Positions 36,037 through 44,683 of a stretch of 61,462 nt of DNA are shown one piece after another (the stretch's first letter is position 1; the number at the start of each line of letters is the position of its first letter). The notes beneath the pieces were generated by a model, which was not told the DNA's origin, ran no database searches, and saw only the letters and a program-made list of their open reading frames with translations. The position numbers and the translations under genes are program-made. Origin of the DNA: Chloroflexota bacterium (GTDB lineage: Bacteria > Chloroflexota > Dehalococcoidia > UBA2985); the NCBI GenBank assembly GCA_016210515.1, contig JACQTZ010000023.1, positions 1-61,462 on the forward strand, given 5' to 3'.

Positions 36037-36311
36037 TCCCATGACCTCTAGCCTTCGGCTATCTATCTCTTCAGCGCACAATCAGACCCCGCCTCCTTTA
36101 TTACAAGGAAGGAGGGTATCGGGAACCTTGGTTCCTGACAGGGGGCTTGGGGGATACCCCCAAATCCTTTTTCCATCCCCCTCTCCTATCAGGAGAGGGG
36201 GACCGAGGGGGTGAGGATGAAAAGAGGCAGGGGGAGGCAGCCCCGACGCAGTCGAGGCGTCGGAAGGGGGACGGAGTTCCTCTCCGAGAGTAAAAGGGGG
36301 TGAGGTGAAGA
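36037..36311. other. Intergenic gap with repeat inside the phage-like block
   Basis: 275 bp without a gene. It holds the second copy of the palindromic repeat and a further GC-rich inverted stretch (GACGCAGTCGAGGCGTC). It looks like an insertion into a once compact structural operon. Confidence 0.5.
36140..36216 (-). repeat. Dispersed palindromic repeat, copy 2
   Basis: CCCCCTCTCCT-ATC-AGGAGAGGGGG and TTGGGGG-ATA-CCCCCAA in the same order as copy 1 when read on the minus strand. Confidence 0.7.
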
Positions 36312-36692
36312 ATGGCTAACGTTCGTTTAGACCAGAATGGTATGCCCAAGGGGCCGGCCTACGAGTGGACGGCCCCGGCCTCCCACAGGTCGGGGGTCAC
36401 CGCAGTGGACGCATCGGACCCGGCGGATGCCTCCGGAGCAGTGGACTGCGCCGGGTATGGACATTGTCGCTTCGATATAGCCCTCACAGGCACAGGCTTC
36501 ACCAGTCTGGAGGTGCAGGCCATCTTCTGGAACAGCCGGCAGGGGCTGTGGTTCGGTGGGGGCAAACGGTCCTTCACTAGCACCGGTCGCCACGCCTTGG
36601 AGGTGGAGGCTCGGGGGGCTATGGCCTTCCTCAAGGTGACCGCCTTCTCCGGTACCTCCTTCTCTTTAAGCGCCGACTATTCCCTGAGCTAG
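36312..36692 (+). CDS. Small beta-rich protein of the phage-like block
   Basis: 126 residues of alternating hydrophobic/polar pattern (RFDIALTGTGFTSLEVQAIF, FLKVTAFSGTSFSLSADYSL) suggesting a beta-sandwich. A head-decoration or fibre role would fit its place after the capsid gene. I recognise no family. AGGTGA lies before the ATG. Confidence 0.65.
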   Translation: MANVRLDQNGMPKGPAYEWTAPASHRSGVTAVDASDPADASGAVDCAGYGHCRFDIALTGTGFTSLEVQAIFWNSRQGLWFGGGKRSFTSTGRHALEVEARGAMAFLKVTAFSGTSFSLSADYSLS

Positions 36693-36728
36693 GCCCGTCT
36701 TGAATAAAGTGAAAGGCTCTTTTATCAA

Positions 36729-36807
36729 TGTCATTCTGAGCCCCAACCTGTCGGGGCGAAGAATCTCAGACTCTTCCCCCTTCACTTCGTTCAGGGTCAG
36801 AATGACA
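36729..36807. mobile_element. MITE/REP-like element with TGTCATTCTGA ends
   Basis: 79 bp bounded by exact 11-bp inverted ends TGTCATTCTGA and TCAGAATGACA, with inner near-complementary segments. Elements with this end sequence are scattered in many bacterial genomes. It sits between two phage-like genes. Confidence 0.7.
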
Positions 36808-36865
36808 GCAAAACGGGCGACGAATTGAAAGAGTTTGCCTTGAGCAAAGTGAAAGGAGGTAAAAC

Positions 36866-37621
36866 ATGGCCCTAAGACTTGCTGGAGAGGAGTTCAGCGT
36901 CCTGCAAGGGCTGGACGAGCTGGGATGGCTGCGCTCCATCGAGGTCAGCGACGGCGCCCCTGGCCTCAAGGTGAAGCAAAATGGCTCAGGCCCCCTCTTC
37001 GAGTTCTACGACGGGGCCGTCAAGGTCCTCTACGCCAATAGCGGCGGCTCGGTGGCCCTGGGCCGTGATATCTCCCTGGGAGGGAATAAGCTAAAGACTA
37101 CCGACCTGGAACTCAAACAAGATAGCTCAGACCGCATGGGCGTATGGGGCACTATCCCTGGTGTCTATCGAGACTTCATAGCCCGCAATCTAATTGTCTA
37201 CGCCACAGGCCTGAGCGTTGGCCTCCGCCTCCTTACGGAGAGTTCTACCGATTTGGCTATTTATGACGAGGGGGGCTCCGCTAGGCGTAGCCTCTCCCTC
37301 GATAGTCTCAGCTTTTTCGGAGCTCTGGCCAGTCAAACCACCGATGGGGGCCTCCAGGCTAAAAATGCTGATGGCGCTAACTAGCTCTTCACCGCCAGGC
37401 GGACAGGCGTCGGCATTATTGAGGTAGCCAGACTCCAGGGGGCGGCCGAACCCCACTTCCTTCTTACTCATGGCAAGGTGGGAAGCGTAGCCAGTCTGCC
37501 AACGGCCTCAGCAGCTTTCCGGGGGTTCATCTACCGGGTGGAGGGCGGGGCGGGGGTCGCTGACGCCTTCTATGTGTGCGAGAAAAATGCCGCCGACGCC
37601 TATGTCTGGCGAGCTATCTGA
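36866..37621 (+). pseudogene. Phage tail-fibre-like gene with in-frame amber stop
   Basis: The first 172 codons encode a fibre-like protein (DGAPGLKVKQNGSGPLFEFY, ISLGGNKLKTTDLELKQ). TAG at 37382-37384 interrupts it, but the same frame continues for 78 codons with a fibre C-terminus (ASAAFRGFIYRVEGGAGVAD, FYVCEKNAADAYVWRAI) and ends at TGA. No restart codon or ribosome site follows the TAG. It is either a decayed gene or an amber-readthrough gene. Confidence 0.7.
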
Positions 37622-37630
37622 GGAGGTTCG

Positions 37631-37906
37631 ATGAAAGTCAAGCTCTTGAGTCGTAAGTTTTGGCTCAGCCTCCTGGCCGTAGCCTTGGCTCTCCCCAAGT
37701 ACTTCGGTCTGGATGTGGATGTAACCGGCCTCTACTTTATCCTGGCTGGGGTCCTGTCCTTTGTGGGGGTGGAGGGAGCCAGAGACCTGGTGGTCGCCCT
37801 TAAAGGCCCCCCGATTCCCCCAGGCTCTAACCTGGCGTCCTCCCCCGTGGCGTTAACCGAGGACCAGCTAAGCCGAATACTCGGCTCGATTTTAGAAAGG
37901 AGATAA
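37631..37906 (+). CDS. Holin-like small membrane protein
   Basis: 91 residues with two hydrophobic helices (KFWLSLLAVALALPKYFGL and VTGLYFILAGVLSFVGVEG), a Pro-rich linker and a charged C-terminal helix. Size and topology suit a holin or a phage-associated membrane protein. GAGGAGG lies upstream. No endolysin is present, so lysis function is uncertain. Confidence 0.65.
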   Translation: MKVKLLSRKFWLSLLAVALALPKYFGLDVDVTGLYFILAGVLSFVGVEGARDLVVALKGPPIPPGSNLASSPVALTEDQLSRILGSILERR

Positions 37907-37909
37907 GCC

Positions 37910-38143
37910 ATGCCTAAGACCGTCGCTGCCCAAAACATCGCCGACATCCGAAACCTTCGTTTCTCGGTGGATGATGGTGGAACCCTCCAAGGCCTGGAGA
38001 TGACTGTGGAGGTCAACTACGGCTCTTTCGGAGCAACCGAAACCCTGGACGTCTTGCCCAAGTTGAGCGCTGCCCAGAGAACAGCGGCCCAGGCCCTTTA
38101 TGACCGGCTGAAGGCTATCCTTGAGGAGAAGTTCCTTGCCTGA
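37910..38143 (+). CDS. Hypothetical protein of the phage-like block
   Basis: 77 residues. Two beta strands in the middle (LRFSVDDGGTLQGLEMTVEV) and a C-terminal helix (AAQRTAAQALYDRLKAILEE). It starts three bases after the holin-like stop with AAGGAG upstream. No family recognised. Confidence 0.7.
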   Translation: MPKTVAAQNIADIRNLRFSVDDGGTLQGLEMTVEVNYGSFGATETLDVLPKLSAAQRTAAQALYDRLKAILEEKFLA

Positions 38144-38414
38144 GCGAGCCAGTCAGGTAGCTGATTCGGAGCAGGTGTCCGCCGGAGAGATGTATCAGCT
38201 ACGCCGGGCGCTGCTGAGGGCAGAGCGTCTGTCTCTCTTGGCCCAACTGATCCAGAATCGGGCCAGGGCCCTCCTCCTGACTCTGGAGAAGAGATACGGG
38301 CTGCTGGGGACGGATGGCAAGCTGGACATCGACTCTGGTCGCATCACTAGGGAAACATCGGAAATGCCACAAAAAACAAAAACAATCAAAAGAGATATCC
38401 ATGAACCTGAATGA
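38136..38414 (+). CDS. Helical hypothetical protein of the phage-like block
   Basis: 92 residues from a TTG that follows GAGGAGAAG and overlaps the previous stop. It is mainly one long amphipathic helix (GEMYQLRRALLRAERLSLLA) with a charged tail, perhaps a small chaperone or scaffold. It overlaps the next gene by 14 bases. No family recognised. Confidence 0.55.
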   Translation: MPERASQVADSEQVSAGEMYQLRRALLRAERLSLLAQLIQNRARALLLTLEKRYGLLGTDGKLDIDSGRITRETSEMPQKTKTIKRDIHEPE

Positions 38415-39042
38415 TATGAGGGCCAGGGTCCGCAAAGACCTGCACGACGAGGACTCCCAGAGCTACCGATGGACGGATGCCGTTCTCGACCGCCACATCG
38501 CCCGCGCCCTGGGCGAGGCCAGCCTGGCGGCGCCTCTCCAGGCCAAGGCTACCCTGACCACCTCAGCCGGGAGCCGCGACCTCTCTATAGCCAGCCTGGC
38601 GAATTTGATAGCAGTGGAGGCGGCGGAGTACCCTGTGGGGCAGTATCCTCCTATTTATGTCCGCTTCAGTCTATGGGGCAACACCCTGACCCTGCTGGTG
38701 GACGGCCCTCCCTCCGGGGCAGAGAACGTCTACGTCTATTACAGCCAGCGCCACACCCTGGACACCACCACCTCCACTCTGCCCGCCTATCTGGAGGACG
38801 TGGTGGCCACGGGGGCTGCGGCCTACGCCGCCATCGAGTGGGCCAGTTTCGCCACAAATCGGGTGAACCTGGGGGGCGGCGAGGCCTGGAAGAATTACCT
38901 GGTATGGGGCCAGGACCGCCTGGCGGAGTTCTCCCGCCAGTTGAAACGGCACAGCAACAAGAACGCCGTGCGCCTGCGCCAGCTCTACCGGCCCTATGAG
39001 CCGCACGCCAGCCAGTCCACCGACTGGGGCCCGGGAGGCTAG
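38401..39042 (+). CDS. Head-tail connector/adaptor-like protein
   Basis: 213 residues. The N-terminus MNLNDMRARVRKDLHDED with SYRWTDAVLDRHIARALGEA is typical of phage adaptor (neck) proteins of the gp6 type. A beta domain and a C-terminal helical region (AYLEDVVATGAAAYAAIEWA) follow. The stop is directly adjacent to the tail gene. Confidence 0.7.
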   Translation: MNLNDMRARVRKDLHDEDSQSYRWTDAVLDRHIARALGEASLAAPLQAKATLTTSAGSRDLSIASLANLIAVEAAEYPVGQYPPIYVRFSLWGNTLTLLVDGPPSGAENVYVYYSQRHTLDTTTSTLPAYLEDVVATGAAAYAAIEWASFATNRVNLGGGEAWKNYLVWGQDRLAEFSRQLKRHSNKNAVRLRQLYRPYEPHASQSTDWGPGG

Positions 39043-41025
39043 ATGCGCACTTTAAGCACCAGCCTCCTGGCTGCCCAGAAAGCGGCCTCCCGCGCCCCCT
39101 ACCTCCAGGTGGAGGTCTCTGACCGGATAGGAGGGGTGGCCCGCCTGTCCTGGAGCCGGCTCTACACTGGGGCCGAGCCTGACTATCACCATGCCGCCAC
39201 TATGCCCGGCGATGGCTCACTGAACCGGGCCAGGGTGTCTCCCTCCGATAATACCCTCTACCGCCAGCGGGTGGCCAGCCCGGGGCCGGGGAGCGACTTC
39301 TCTCAGTGGACTTCCGTTGCTACCGTCTCCTCTGTCTCCGGGATAGCCCTGTGCAGCCGAGGGGCCAGCGTCCTCCTGTTTTACGTGGCCTCTGACCAGG
39401 TCTCCATCTACTCGGTGGAGAGCTCCAACTACGGCGCTACCTTCGGTTCTCCCATCCTTGTGGACACAGCACCGGGGGCCGTTGGCTGGATGGCCACAGA
39501 CATAAATCCATCAGGGGTAGTGGCCCTGTTCTACACCGTGGGGAGCACCCTTTATGTCATCCAGCGCACGGCTGGGACCTGGGGCTCGCCCTCGGCCTGG
39601 AGCAATAGCCTGGCCTCCTTCTCCGGAATAGGCTGCTGCTATCAGCTCGACTGGGACCTGGCAGTGACAGGGCAGGAGGCCTCAGGGGAATACGGGCTGT
39701 GGACCTGCGTCTATGGCGACGGCTACTCCCGGCCTGCGGGGTCGTGGTCTTCCCTCAAGGATTTGATGTTGGCGGAGTCCGGGGCCGACGTGGAGTTTCG
39801 CTGCCCCTTTGTGGGGTTCCTCGATGTTTTTCGGGCCTTCTTCGTGGAAAAATATTCCGGCATAGACGCCTACAGCCGCCCTTTATGGAGCTACTCCCTG
39901 GCCACCGCCGACTTCATTGATAGCTGGTGGCGGGAGCCTGTCCCCTTCAACTTGGCTTCCAGCTACGGGATGGCCCTGGCCAAAGGCTCATCCTATGCCT
40001 GGCTCTCCACCCCCTCCGGAGTGTGGCGAGCCTCTCTCTCTTCGGCCACCTTGGATGTTAGCCAAGATGTGCTGGAGCTGGAGTCCCAGGCTCGACCCGA
40101 AGGGGGCAGGGTGCGCATCGTCCTGCGCAACGACACAGGCCGCTACAACAGCCCCGGCTCGGGGAGCCTGGCCGCCATAAAGAGTGGGGCCGAGGTCTGG
40201 GTCAGACCCGGCTATATAACCTCCGCCGGTGCTGAGGTGGCGCCGGGGCAGGCCTACTGGGTGGAGGGCTGGGAACACCTATCTCAGGGCGGCCAGGCTC
40301 TCTTCGTCCTGGAGGCCCGAGACGGCTGGGGACTCCTGGAAGGGTGGCGTGCCCGACGCCAGTTCTCCTGGACAGCAGGGCAGAAGAATATCTACCAGCT
40401 CCTGGCCTTCATCGCAGCCCTGACCGGTCTGGAGTACTCCACCTTAAGCTACTCCAGCACCCTGGTGAACCACTACCCCACCTTCACCATCCATCCCAGA
40501 GAGCGGGGAGATGAGATAGTGCGTCGTCTGCTCCAGATGGCCCCCGACATCCTCTTCTTCCGGGGGCAGTTCGCCTATTCCAAACATCCCCAGGCCTCTG
40601 ACGCCACCGATTACAGCTACGGGGGCGACCATGTCCTGCTGGAGGGTCGCTATGTTAAGGCCATGCCGAAGGTCAACCGCGCCCAGGCTTACGGCAGCGG
40701 CGTGGTCTCCGAGGCCTTCTCCTGGACGGACATCGAGGAGGCCTACGACTTTCTGTCCCAGGTGCACGACCTCAACCTGACATCCTCGGCCTTGGCTCAG
40801 GACCGGGCCAGTTTGGAGATAAGGCGAGGAGGGATGGGAGCGGTCTCCGGAGAGCTCAGGGTGCCCGTCAACTGCGGCCAGGAGCTCTACGATGTGGTGG
40901 CCATAACCGATAGCCGGGCTGGGCTCCAGGCGGAGAAGCGAAGGGTAGTGGGGATGAGTTTGTCTTTCACCTGCCAGGGGCGGAAGCCCATTTATGAGCA
41001 CCGGCTGCTTCTGGGAGGTGTCTGA
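39043..41025 (+). CDS. Large tail protein with propeller-like and hub-like regions
   Basis: 660 residues. The N-terminal 330 show repeated strands like a beta-propeller (SVSGIALCSRGASVLLFYVA, GAVGWMATDINPSGVVALFY). The C-terminal half resembles tail hub/baseplate proteins (RVRIVLRNDTGRYNSPG, IHPRERGDEIVRRLLQMAPD). It has no transmembrane segment. It may carry receptor-binding and hub functions on one chain. The stop overlaps the next ATG. Confidence 0.7.
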   Translation: MRTLSTSLLAAQKAASRAPYLQVEVSDRIGGVARLSWSRLYTGAEPDYHHAATMPGDGSLNRARVSPSDNTLYRQRVASPGPGSDFSQWTSVATVSSVSGIALCSRGASVLLFYVASDQVSIYSVESSNYGATFGSPILVDTAPGAVGWMATDINPSGVVALFYTVGSTLYVIQRTAGTWGSPSAWSNSLASFSGIGCCYQLDWDLAVTGQEASGEYGLWTCVYGDGYSRPAGSWSSLKDLMLAESGADVEFRCPFVGFLDVFRAFFVEKYSGIDAYSRPLWSYSLATADFIDSWWREPVPFNLASSYGMALAKGSSYAWLSTPSGVWRASLSSATLDVSQDVLELESQARPEGGRVRIVLRNDTGRYNSPGSGSLAAIKSGAEVWVRPGYITSAGAEVAPGQAYWVEGWEHLSQGGQALFVLEARDGWGLLEGWRARRQFSWTAGQKNIYQLLAFIAALTGLEYSTLSYSSTLVNHYPTFTIHPRERGDEIVRRLLQMAPDILFFRGQFAYSKHPQASDATDYSYGGDHVLLEGRYVKAMPKVNRAQAYGSGVVSEAFSWTDIEEAYDFLSQVHDLNLTSSALAQDRASLEIRRGGMGAVSGELRVPVNCGQELYDVVAITDSRAGLQAEKRRVVGMSLSFTCQGRKPIYEHRLLLGGV

Positions 41026-41237
41026 TGGAGATGAAGAGGGGCGTGGTCAAGGCCTTCGACGTCGGAACTTATAAGGCCACCGTTCAGATAGAGGGCAGCC
41101 TCTCCATGTGGCTGGAGGGGGTGCCCGTGGCCCGAAACATCGCCTCGGCGGAGATGGTGGCGGGACGTAGCTGCGCCGTCCTCTTCTTCGACGAAGCTAA
41201 CCCCGAGGATGCCGTGCTCATCGCTGTATGGGTGTAG
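41025..41237 (+). CDS. Small baseplate OB-fold-like protein
   Basis: 70 residues: RGVVKAFDVGTYKATVQIEG followed by short strands and DEANPEDAVLIAVWV. The pattern is like the OB fold of phage baseplate/spike base proteins. Coupled to the tail gene by TGATG overlap. Confidence 0.6.
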   Translation: MEMKRGVVKAFDVGTYKATVQIEGSLSMWLEGVPVARNIASAEMVAGRSCAVLFFDEANPEDAVLIAVWV

Positions 41238-41373
41238 GGGGTTGATAGGATGGAATCCCTGGGGCAAGGGCTAATTACGTCGATGACTTCTACGGAAGAT
41301 ATGTGGCGAAGAAATGAATCATTGGGGTTCATGTGCTTGACGCGGAGTGTCGACCAAGGTTAAACTCCGATGT

Positions 41374-41658
41374 ATGGCGAACGACGAAGAAGTAATGAAG
41401 CGGATCTTAGAAGCTGTCCAAGCCAAACTTGGGCAGCACGATGCCCGGTGTTCGTTGTGCGGTCACAACCAGTGGGCGATTGGCAGCAGATTCGTGGTCT
41501 TATCTGCATCGAAGTCTCCTCGTGGAATGGTCTTGGGTGGTGGAGAGGGCTTTCCGTTGGTTCCAATTATCTGTCAGCATTGCGGCAACGCGCACTTGCT
41601 AAACTTACTTGTCCTTGGATTCACGGAGAAGGATTTCGATTCTCTCGGGTACAGTTAG
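41374..41658 (+). CDS. Zinc-ribbon protein
   Basis: 94 residues from the ATG; a GTG nine codons upstream is an alternative and neither has a clear ribosome site. A two-part ribbon, CSLCGHN and CQHCGN, flanks a beta region (GMVLGGGEGFPLVPIICQ). Such proteins occur in phages and defence-adjacent genes. Function unknown. AT content is higher than in the flanking core genes. Confidence 0.65.
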   Translation: MANDEEVMKRILEAVQAKLGQHDARCSLCGHNQWAIGSRFVVLSASKSPRGMVLGGGEGFPLVPIICQHCGNAHLLNLLVLGFTEKDFDSLGYS

Positions 41659-41659
41659 C

Positions 41660-42046
41660 ATGGAAGAACAACACCAATCGGCTCCACCGAATCTGCCGAA
41701 TCTGTCTACTATCTTGCCGTCAGGTGCGGGGCGTATTGCAATTGTGGAGCATGGAAGGGATATTCACGTGCATCGCGTAACTGAACCGGAATTGGACGGC
41801 TTGACGTCAGGTTACAATTCTGTACATCTAGCTTTTTTTACCCTTTGTTTGGGTCTCCTTATCGGGTTCTTGACCACGCTCCTTACTGTAGACCTACCAG
41901 ATAGAAAGGCTGCTATCTTCGTAGCTGGTATTATCGTTACGGCAATCATGGGTCTTTACTTTGGCGCAATGACTTTGAAAGAACGCGTGGCCTTGAAGAA
42001 ATTCGTCAATCGGGTAAAAGAAGGGGAGGGGAGGCGTGTTCTGTAG
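41660..42046 (+). CDS. Two-span membrane protein
   Basis: 128 residues with a polar N-terminus, two membrane helices (FFTLCLGLLIGFLTTLLTV and IFVAGIIVTAIMGLYFGAM) and a basic tail. It begins on the stop of the zinc-ribbon gene, so the two probably form a pair. No family recognised. Confidence 0.65.
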   Translation: MEEQHQSAPPNLPNLSTILPSGAGRIAIVEHGRDIHVHRVTEPELDGLTSGYNSVHLAFFTLCLGLLIGFLTTLLTVDLPDRKAAIFVAGIIVTAIMGLYFGAMTLKERVALKKFVNRVKEGEGRRVL

Positions 42047-42129
42047 TAGGCACCCCGTGATCATTCGTCCGCCAGATAGGGTGCAACTATGTCAGAGGTA
42101 GAATCACGGGTGGCTTTGAGGGCCGCTTT

Positions 42130-43011
42130 CTACCCCTCCAGCACTATCTCCCCGCTCCTGCCCCCAGACTTGCGCACCAGTCGGATGTCCTCTATGCGCA
42201 TGGCGCGGTCGGCGGCCTTGAGCATATCGTAGAGGGCCAGAGCCGAGACGGCCACCGCCACCAGGGCCTCCATCTCCACCCCGGTGCGGGCGGTGGTCTT
42301 GGCCCGGGCCTCGATGTCCACGGCGGAGCGGGTATCGTCGAGGCGCAGATCCACCGTCACCTGGGTCAAGGGGAGGGGGTGGGCCAGGGGGATGAGGCGC
42401 GCCGTCTCCTTGGCGGCGGCGATGCCCGCCAGGCGAGCCACCGCCAGGGCATCGCCCTTCTCCACCTTACCCTCCTGGAGGAGCTTCAGGGTCTCCGGCT
42501 GCATGAAGACCCGTCCTCGGGCTATCGCCTCCCGCGCCGTCTCCGGCTTGGCCGAGACGTCCACCATTCGAGCCTGTCCCCGCTCGTCCAGGTGGGTGAG
42601 GTCCAGGGGTGGGTCTGCCTTGGCAGTGCCCGCCTGCTGGGTGGCCAGGTTGTGAGCTCGCTGGATCTCGGGATTATCTGCATTCTCTTCCGCCCACTCC
42701 CAGCGCACCTTGCGGGAGGCGACCAGGCCATCCAGCTTCCGCCAGAGGTCGGTGTTGACCCGCCGCTTCCAGTTTCGGGTCATGGAGTATATCAGATACT
42801 GGCTGTCGCTATGGAGCACAACCCCGGCTCCTTCAGGCGTGCGAGACAAGCCCTCAATGGCGGCCTGGAGCTCCATGCGGTTATTGGTGGTGCCCTCCAC
42901 CCGCCCCGAGTGCTCGGTGCGCCTCCCATCCTGGACGATGACAGCGGCCCACCCCCCAGGGCCGGGGTTGCCCTGGCAAGCGCCATCGGTGTAGATGTTA
43001 ATCATGGGCAT
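42130..43011 (-). CDS. RNase HI-MoaC fusion protein
   Basis: 293 residues in one frame. Residues 1-130 are RNase HI: INIYTDGACQGNPGPGGWA, NNRMELQAAIEGL and VLHSDSQYLIYS supply Asp, Glu and Asp of the active site. The fourth acidic residue is replaced (RAHNLA where E. coli has RCDELA), and the His loop is lost. Residues 136-293 are a full MoaC (THLDERGQARMVDVSAKPET, IAAAKETARLIPLAHPLPL, GVEMEALVAVAVSALALYDM), the cyclic pyranopterin monophosphate synthase of molybdopterin synthesis. The join is a short polar linker. MoaC gives the cell the Moco precursor for formate dehydrogenase; why it is tied to RNase H is unknown. Confidence 0.9.
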   Translation of the reverse strand: MPMINIYTDGACQGNPGPGGWAAVIVQDGRRTEHSGRVEGTTNNRMELQAAIEGLSRTPEGAGVVLHSDSQYLIYSMTRNWKRRVNTDLWRKLDGLVASRKVRWEWAEENADNPEIQRAHNLATQQAGTAKADPPLDLTHLDERGQARMVDVSAKPETAREAIARGRVFMQPETLKLLQEGKVEKGDALAVARLAGIAAAKETARLIPLAHPLPLTQVTVDLRLDDTRSAVDIEARAKTTARTGVEMEALVAVAVSALALYDMLKAADRAMRIEDIRLVRKSGGRSGEIVLEG

Positions 43012-43089
43012 CCTGCTTTTCCGAGCCAGCTAATGATAATATCTTCCACCATTCCTATGTATAGTAACACAAAACCAAACCACTAGGTC

Positions 43090-43119
43090 TTGACTTTTCC
43101 CTGCCCTTCCCCCTATACT
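43090..43119 (+). promoter_or_regulatory. Promoter of the tRNA-tuf operon
   Basis: TTGACT, 18-bp spacer, TATACT, about 40 bp before the first tRNA. Confidence 0.75.
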
Positions 43120-43157
43120 AGTTCAGTCTGGGAGGAAGTTATAGATTTCTTATACCT

Positions 43158-43231
43158 GCCCGAGTGGCGCAACGGCAGCGCAGCCGATTTGTAATCGGAA
43201 GGTTGGATGGGTTCGAATCCCCCCTCGGGCT
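43158..43231 (+). tRNA. tRNA-Thr (TGT) with a bulged T stem
   Basis: Acceptor GCCCGAG/CTCGGGC, D arm GCGC/GCGC, anticodon loop TTTGTAA. The T stem would be a perfect GGGGG/CCCCC except for two extra bases (AT) inside its 5' strand, and the anticodon stem has a G-A at its top pair. CCA is not encoded. Confidence 0.85.
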
Positions 43232-43253
43232 CTGGGGAGCCCAGGGATAGCCC

Positions 43254-43341
43254 GGAGGGGTGGGAGAGAGGCTAATACCAGCAGACTGTAAATCTGCCGC
43301 CTGAAATGGCTACGCAGGTTCAAATCCTGCCCCCTCCACCA
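43254..43341 (+). tRNA. tRNA-Tyr (GTA)
   Basis: Acceptor GGAGGGG/CCCCTCC, anticodon stem GCAGA/TCTGC with loop CTGTAAA, a long class II variable arm, T loop TTCAAAT and encoded CCA. Confidence 0.93.
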
Positions 43342-43360
43342 TGATTGATAATAATCTAGA

Positions 43361-43435
43361 GCCCACATAGCTCAGCGGTAGAGCACTGCCTTGGTAAGGC
43401 AGGGGTCATCAGTTCAAATCTGATTGTGGGCTCCA
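43361..43435 (+). tRNA. tRNA-Thr (GGT)
   Basis: Acceptor GCCCACA/TGTGGGC, anticodon loop TTGGTAA in stem CTGCC/GGCAG, encoded CCA. It lies 20 bp before tuf. Confidence 0.94.
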
Positions 43436-43455
43436 AGCCAGGAGGATAAAGAAAA

Positions 43456-44652
43456 ATGGCAAAGAAGGTATTCGTCAGGACCAAGCCCCATCTCAACGTG
43501 GGCACCATAGGGCACGTGGACCACGGTAAGACCACCCTGACCGCGGCCATCACCAAGGTCCTGGGCCTGAAGGGGGAGACGGAGTACCGACCCTACGACT
43601 CCATCGATAACGCCCCCGAGGAGAAGGCGCGGGGCCTGACCATCGCTATCTCCCACGTGGAGTATATCAGCGACAAACGCCACTATGCCCACATCGACTG
43701 TCCCGGCCACGCCGACTACATCAAGAACATGATTACCGGCGCGGCGCAGATGGACGGCGCCATCCTGGTGGTGAGCGCCCCCGATGGCCCCATGCCCCAA
43801 ACCCGGGAGCATGTCCTCCTGGCCCGACAGGTAGAGGTCCCTCGCATCGTGGTCTTCCTCAATAAGGTGGATGCCATGGATGACCCCGAGCTGCTGGACC
43901 TGGTGGAGCTGGAGGTCCGGGAGCTTCTATCTAAATACGAGTTCCCGGGGGACGAGATTCCAATTATAAGGGGGAGCGCCCTCAAGGCCGTGGAGAGCAC
44001 CTCCCAGGACATCAATGCCCCGGAATACCAGCCCATCCTCAAGCTGGTGCAGGCCCTGGACGATTACATCCCCATTCCCGAGCGACCCAAAGAAAAGCCC
44101 TTCCTTCTGCCCATCGAGGATGTCTTCGCCATCAAAGGTCGGGGCACGGTGGTTACGGGCAGGGTGGAACGGGGCACCGTCAAGACCGGGGAAGATATGG
44201 AGATCGTGGGCTTCGGCGAGACCAAGAAGACCGTGGTCACCGGGGTGGAAATGTTCCGCAAGACCCTGGATTACGGTGAGCCGGGGGACGCCGTGGGCTG
44301 CCTCCTGCGGGGCATAGAGCGGGAAGATGTCTTCCGGGGCCAGGTCCTGGCCAAGATGGGATCCATCACCCCTCATACCCACTTTGAGGGCCAAGTCTAC
44401 ATACTGTCCAAGGAGGAGGGCGGGAGGCATACCCCCTTCTTCAACGGATATAAACCCCAGTTCTATATCCGTACCACCGATGTTACTGGAACAATGGAGC
44501 TAAAAGACCGCGAGATGGCCATGCCTGGAGATAGCCTGAGCCTCACTGTGAAACTTATCGATCCCGTGGCTCTGGAGGAAGGGCTTCATTTTGCTATCCG
44601 TGAAGGGGGCAGGACAGTGGGGGCTGGGGTTATCACCAAAATTCTGGAATAA
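43456..44652 (+). CDS. tuf: Elongation factor Tu
   Basis: 398 residues. G1 [10 protein letters not shown]3 [13 protein letters not shown]4 NKVDAMDD, then domains 2 and 3 ([15 protein letters not shown]). It brings aminoacyl-tRNA to the ribosome. AGGAGG precedes the ATG, and three tRNAs in front share its operon, an order common in several phyla. The switch region reads [10 protein letters not shown], where most EF-Tu have ARGITIATSH. Confidence 0.97.
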   Translation: MAKKVFVRTKPHLNVGTIGHVDHGKTTLTAAITKVLGLKGETEYRPYDSIDNAPEEKARGLTIAISHVEYISDKRHYAHIDCPGHADYIKNMITGAAQMDGAILVVSAPDGPMPQTREHVLLARQVEVPRIVVFLNKVDAMDDPELLDLVELEVRELLSKYEFPGDEIPIIRGSALKAVESTSQDINAPEYQPILKLVQALDDYIPIPERPKEKPFLLPIEDVFAIKGRGTVVTGRVERGTVKTGEDMEIVGFGETKKTVVTGVEMFRKTLDYGEPGDAVGCLLRGIEREDVFRGQVLAKMGSITPHTHFEGQVYILSKEEGGRHTPFFNGYKPQFYIRTTDVTGTMELKDREMAMPGDSLSLTVKLIDPVALEEGLHFAIREGGRTVGAGVITKILE

Positions 44653-44683
44653 CTCTCGCTTTAGCAGAGTAGAAGGCTGAATT

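Noticed and set aside
35146..41237. Complete prophage
   Set aside because: No integrase, terminase, portal, protease, tape measure or attachment repeats can be found.
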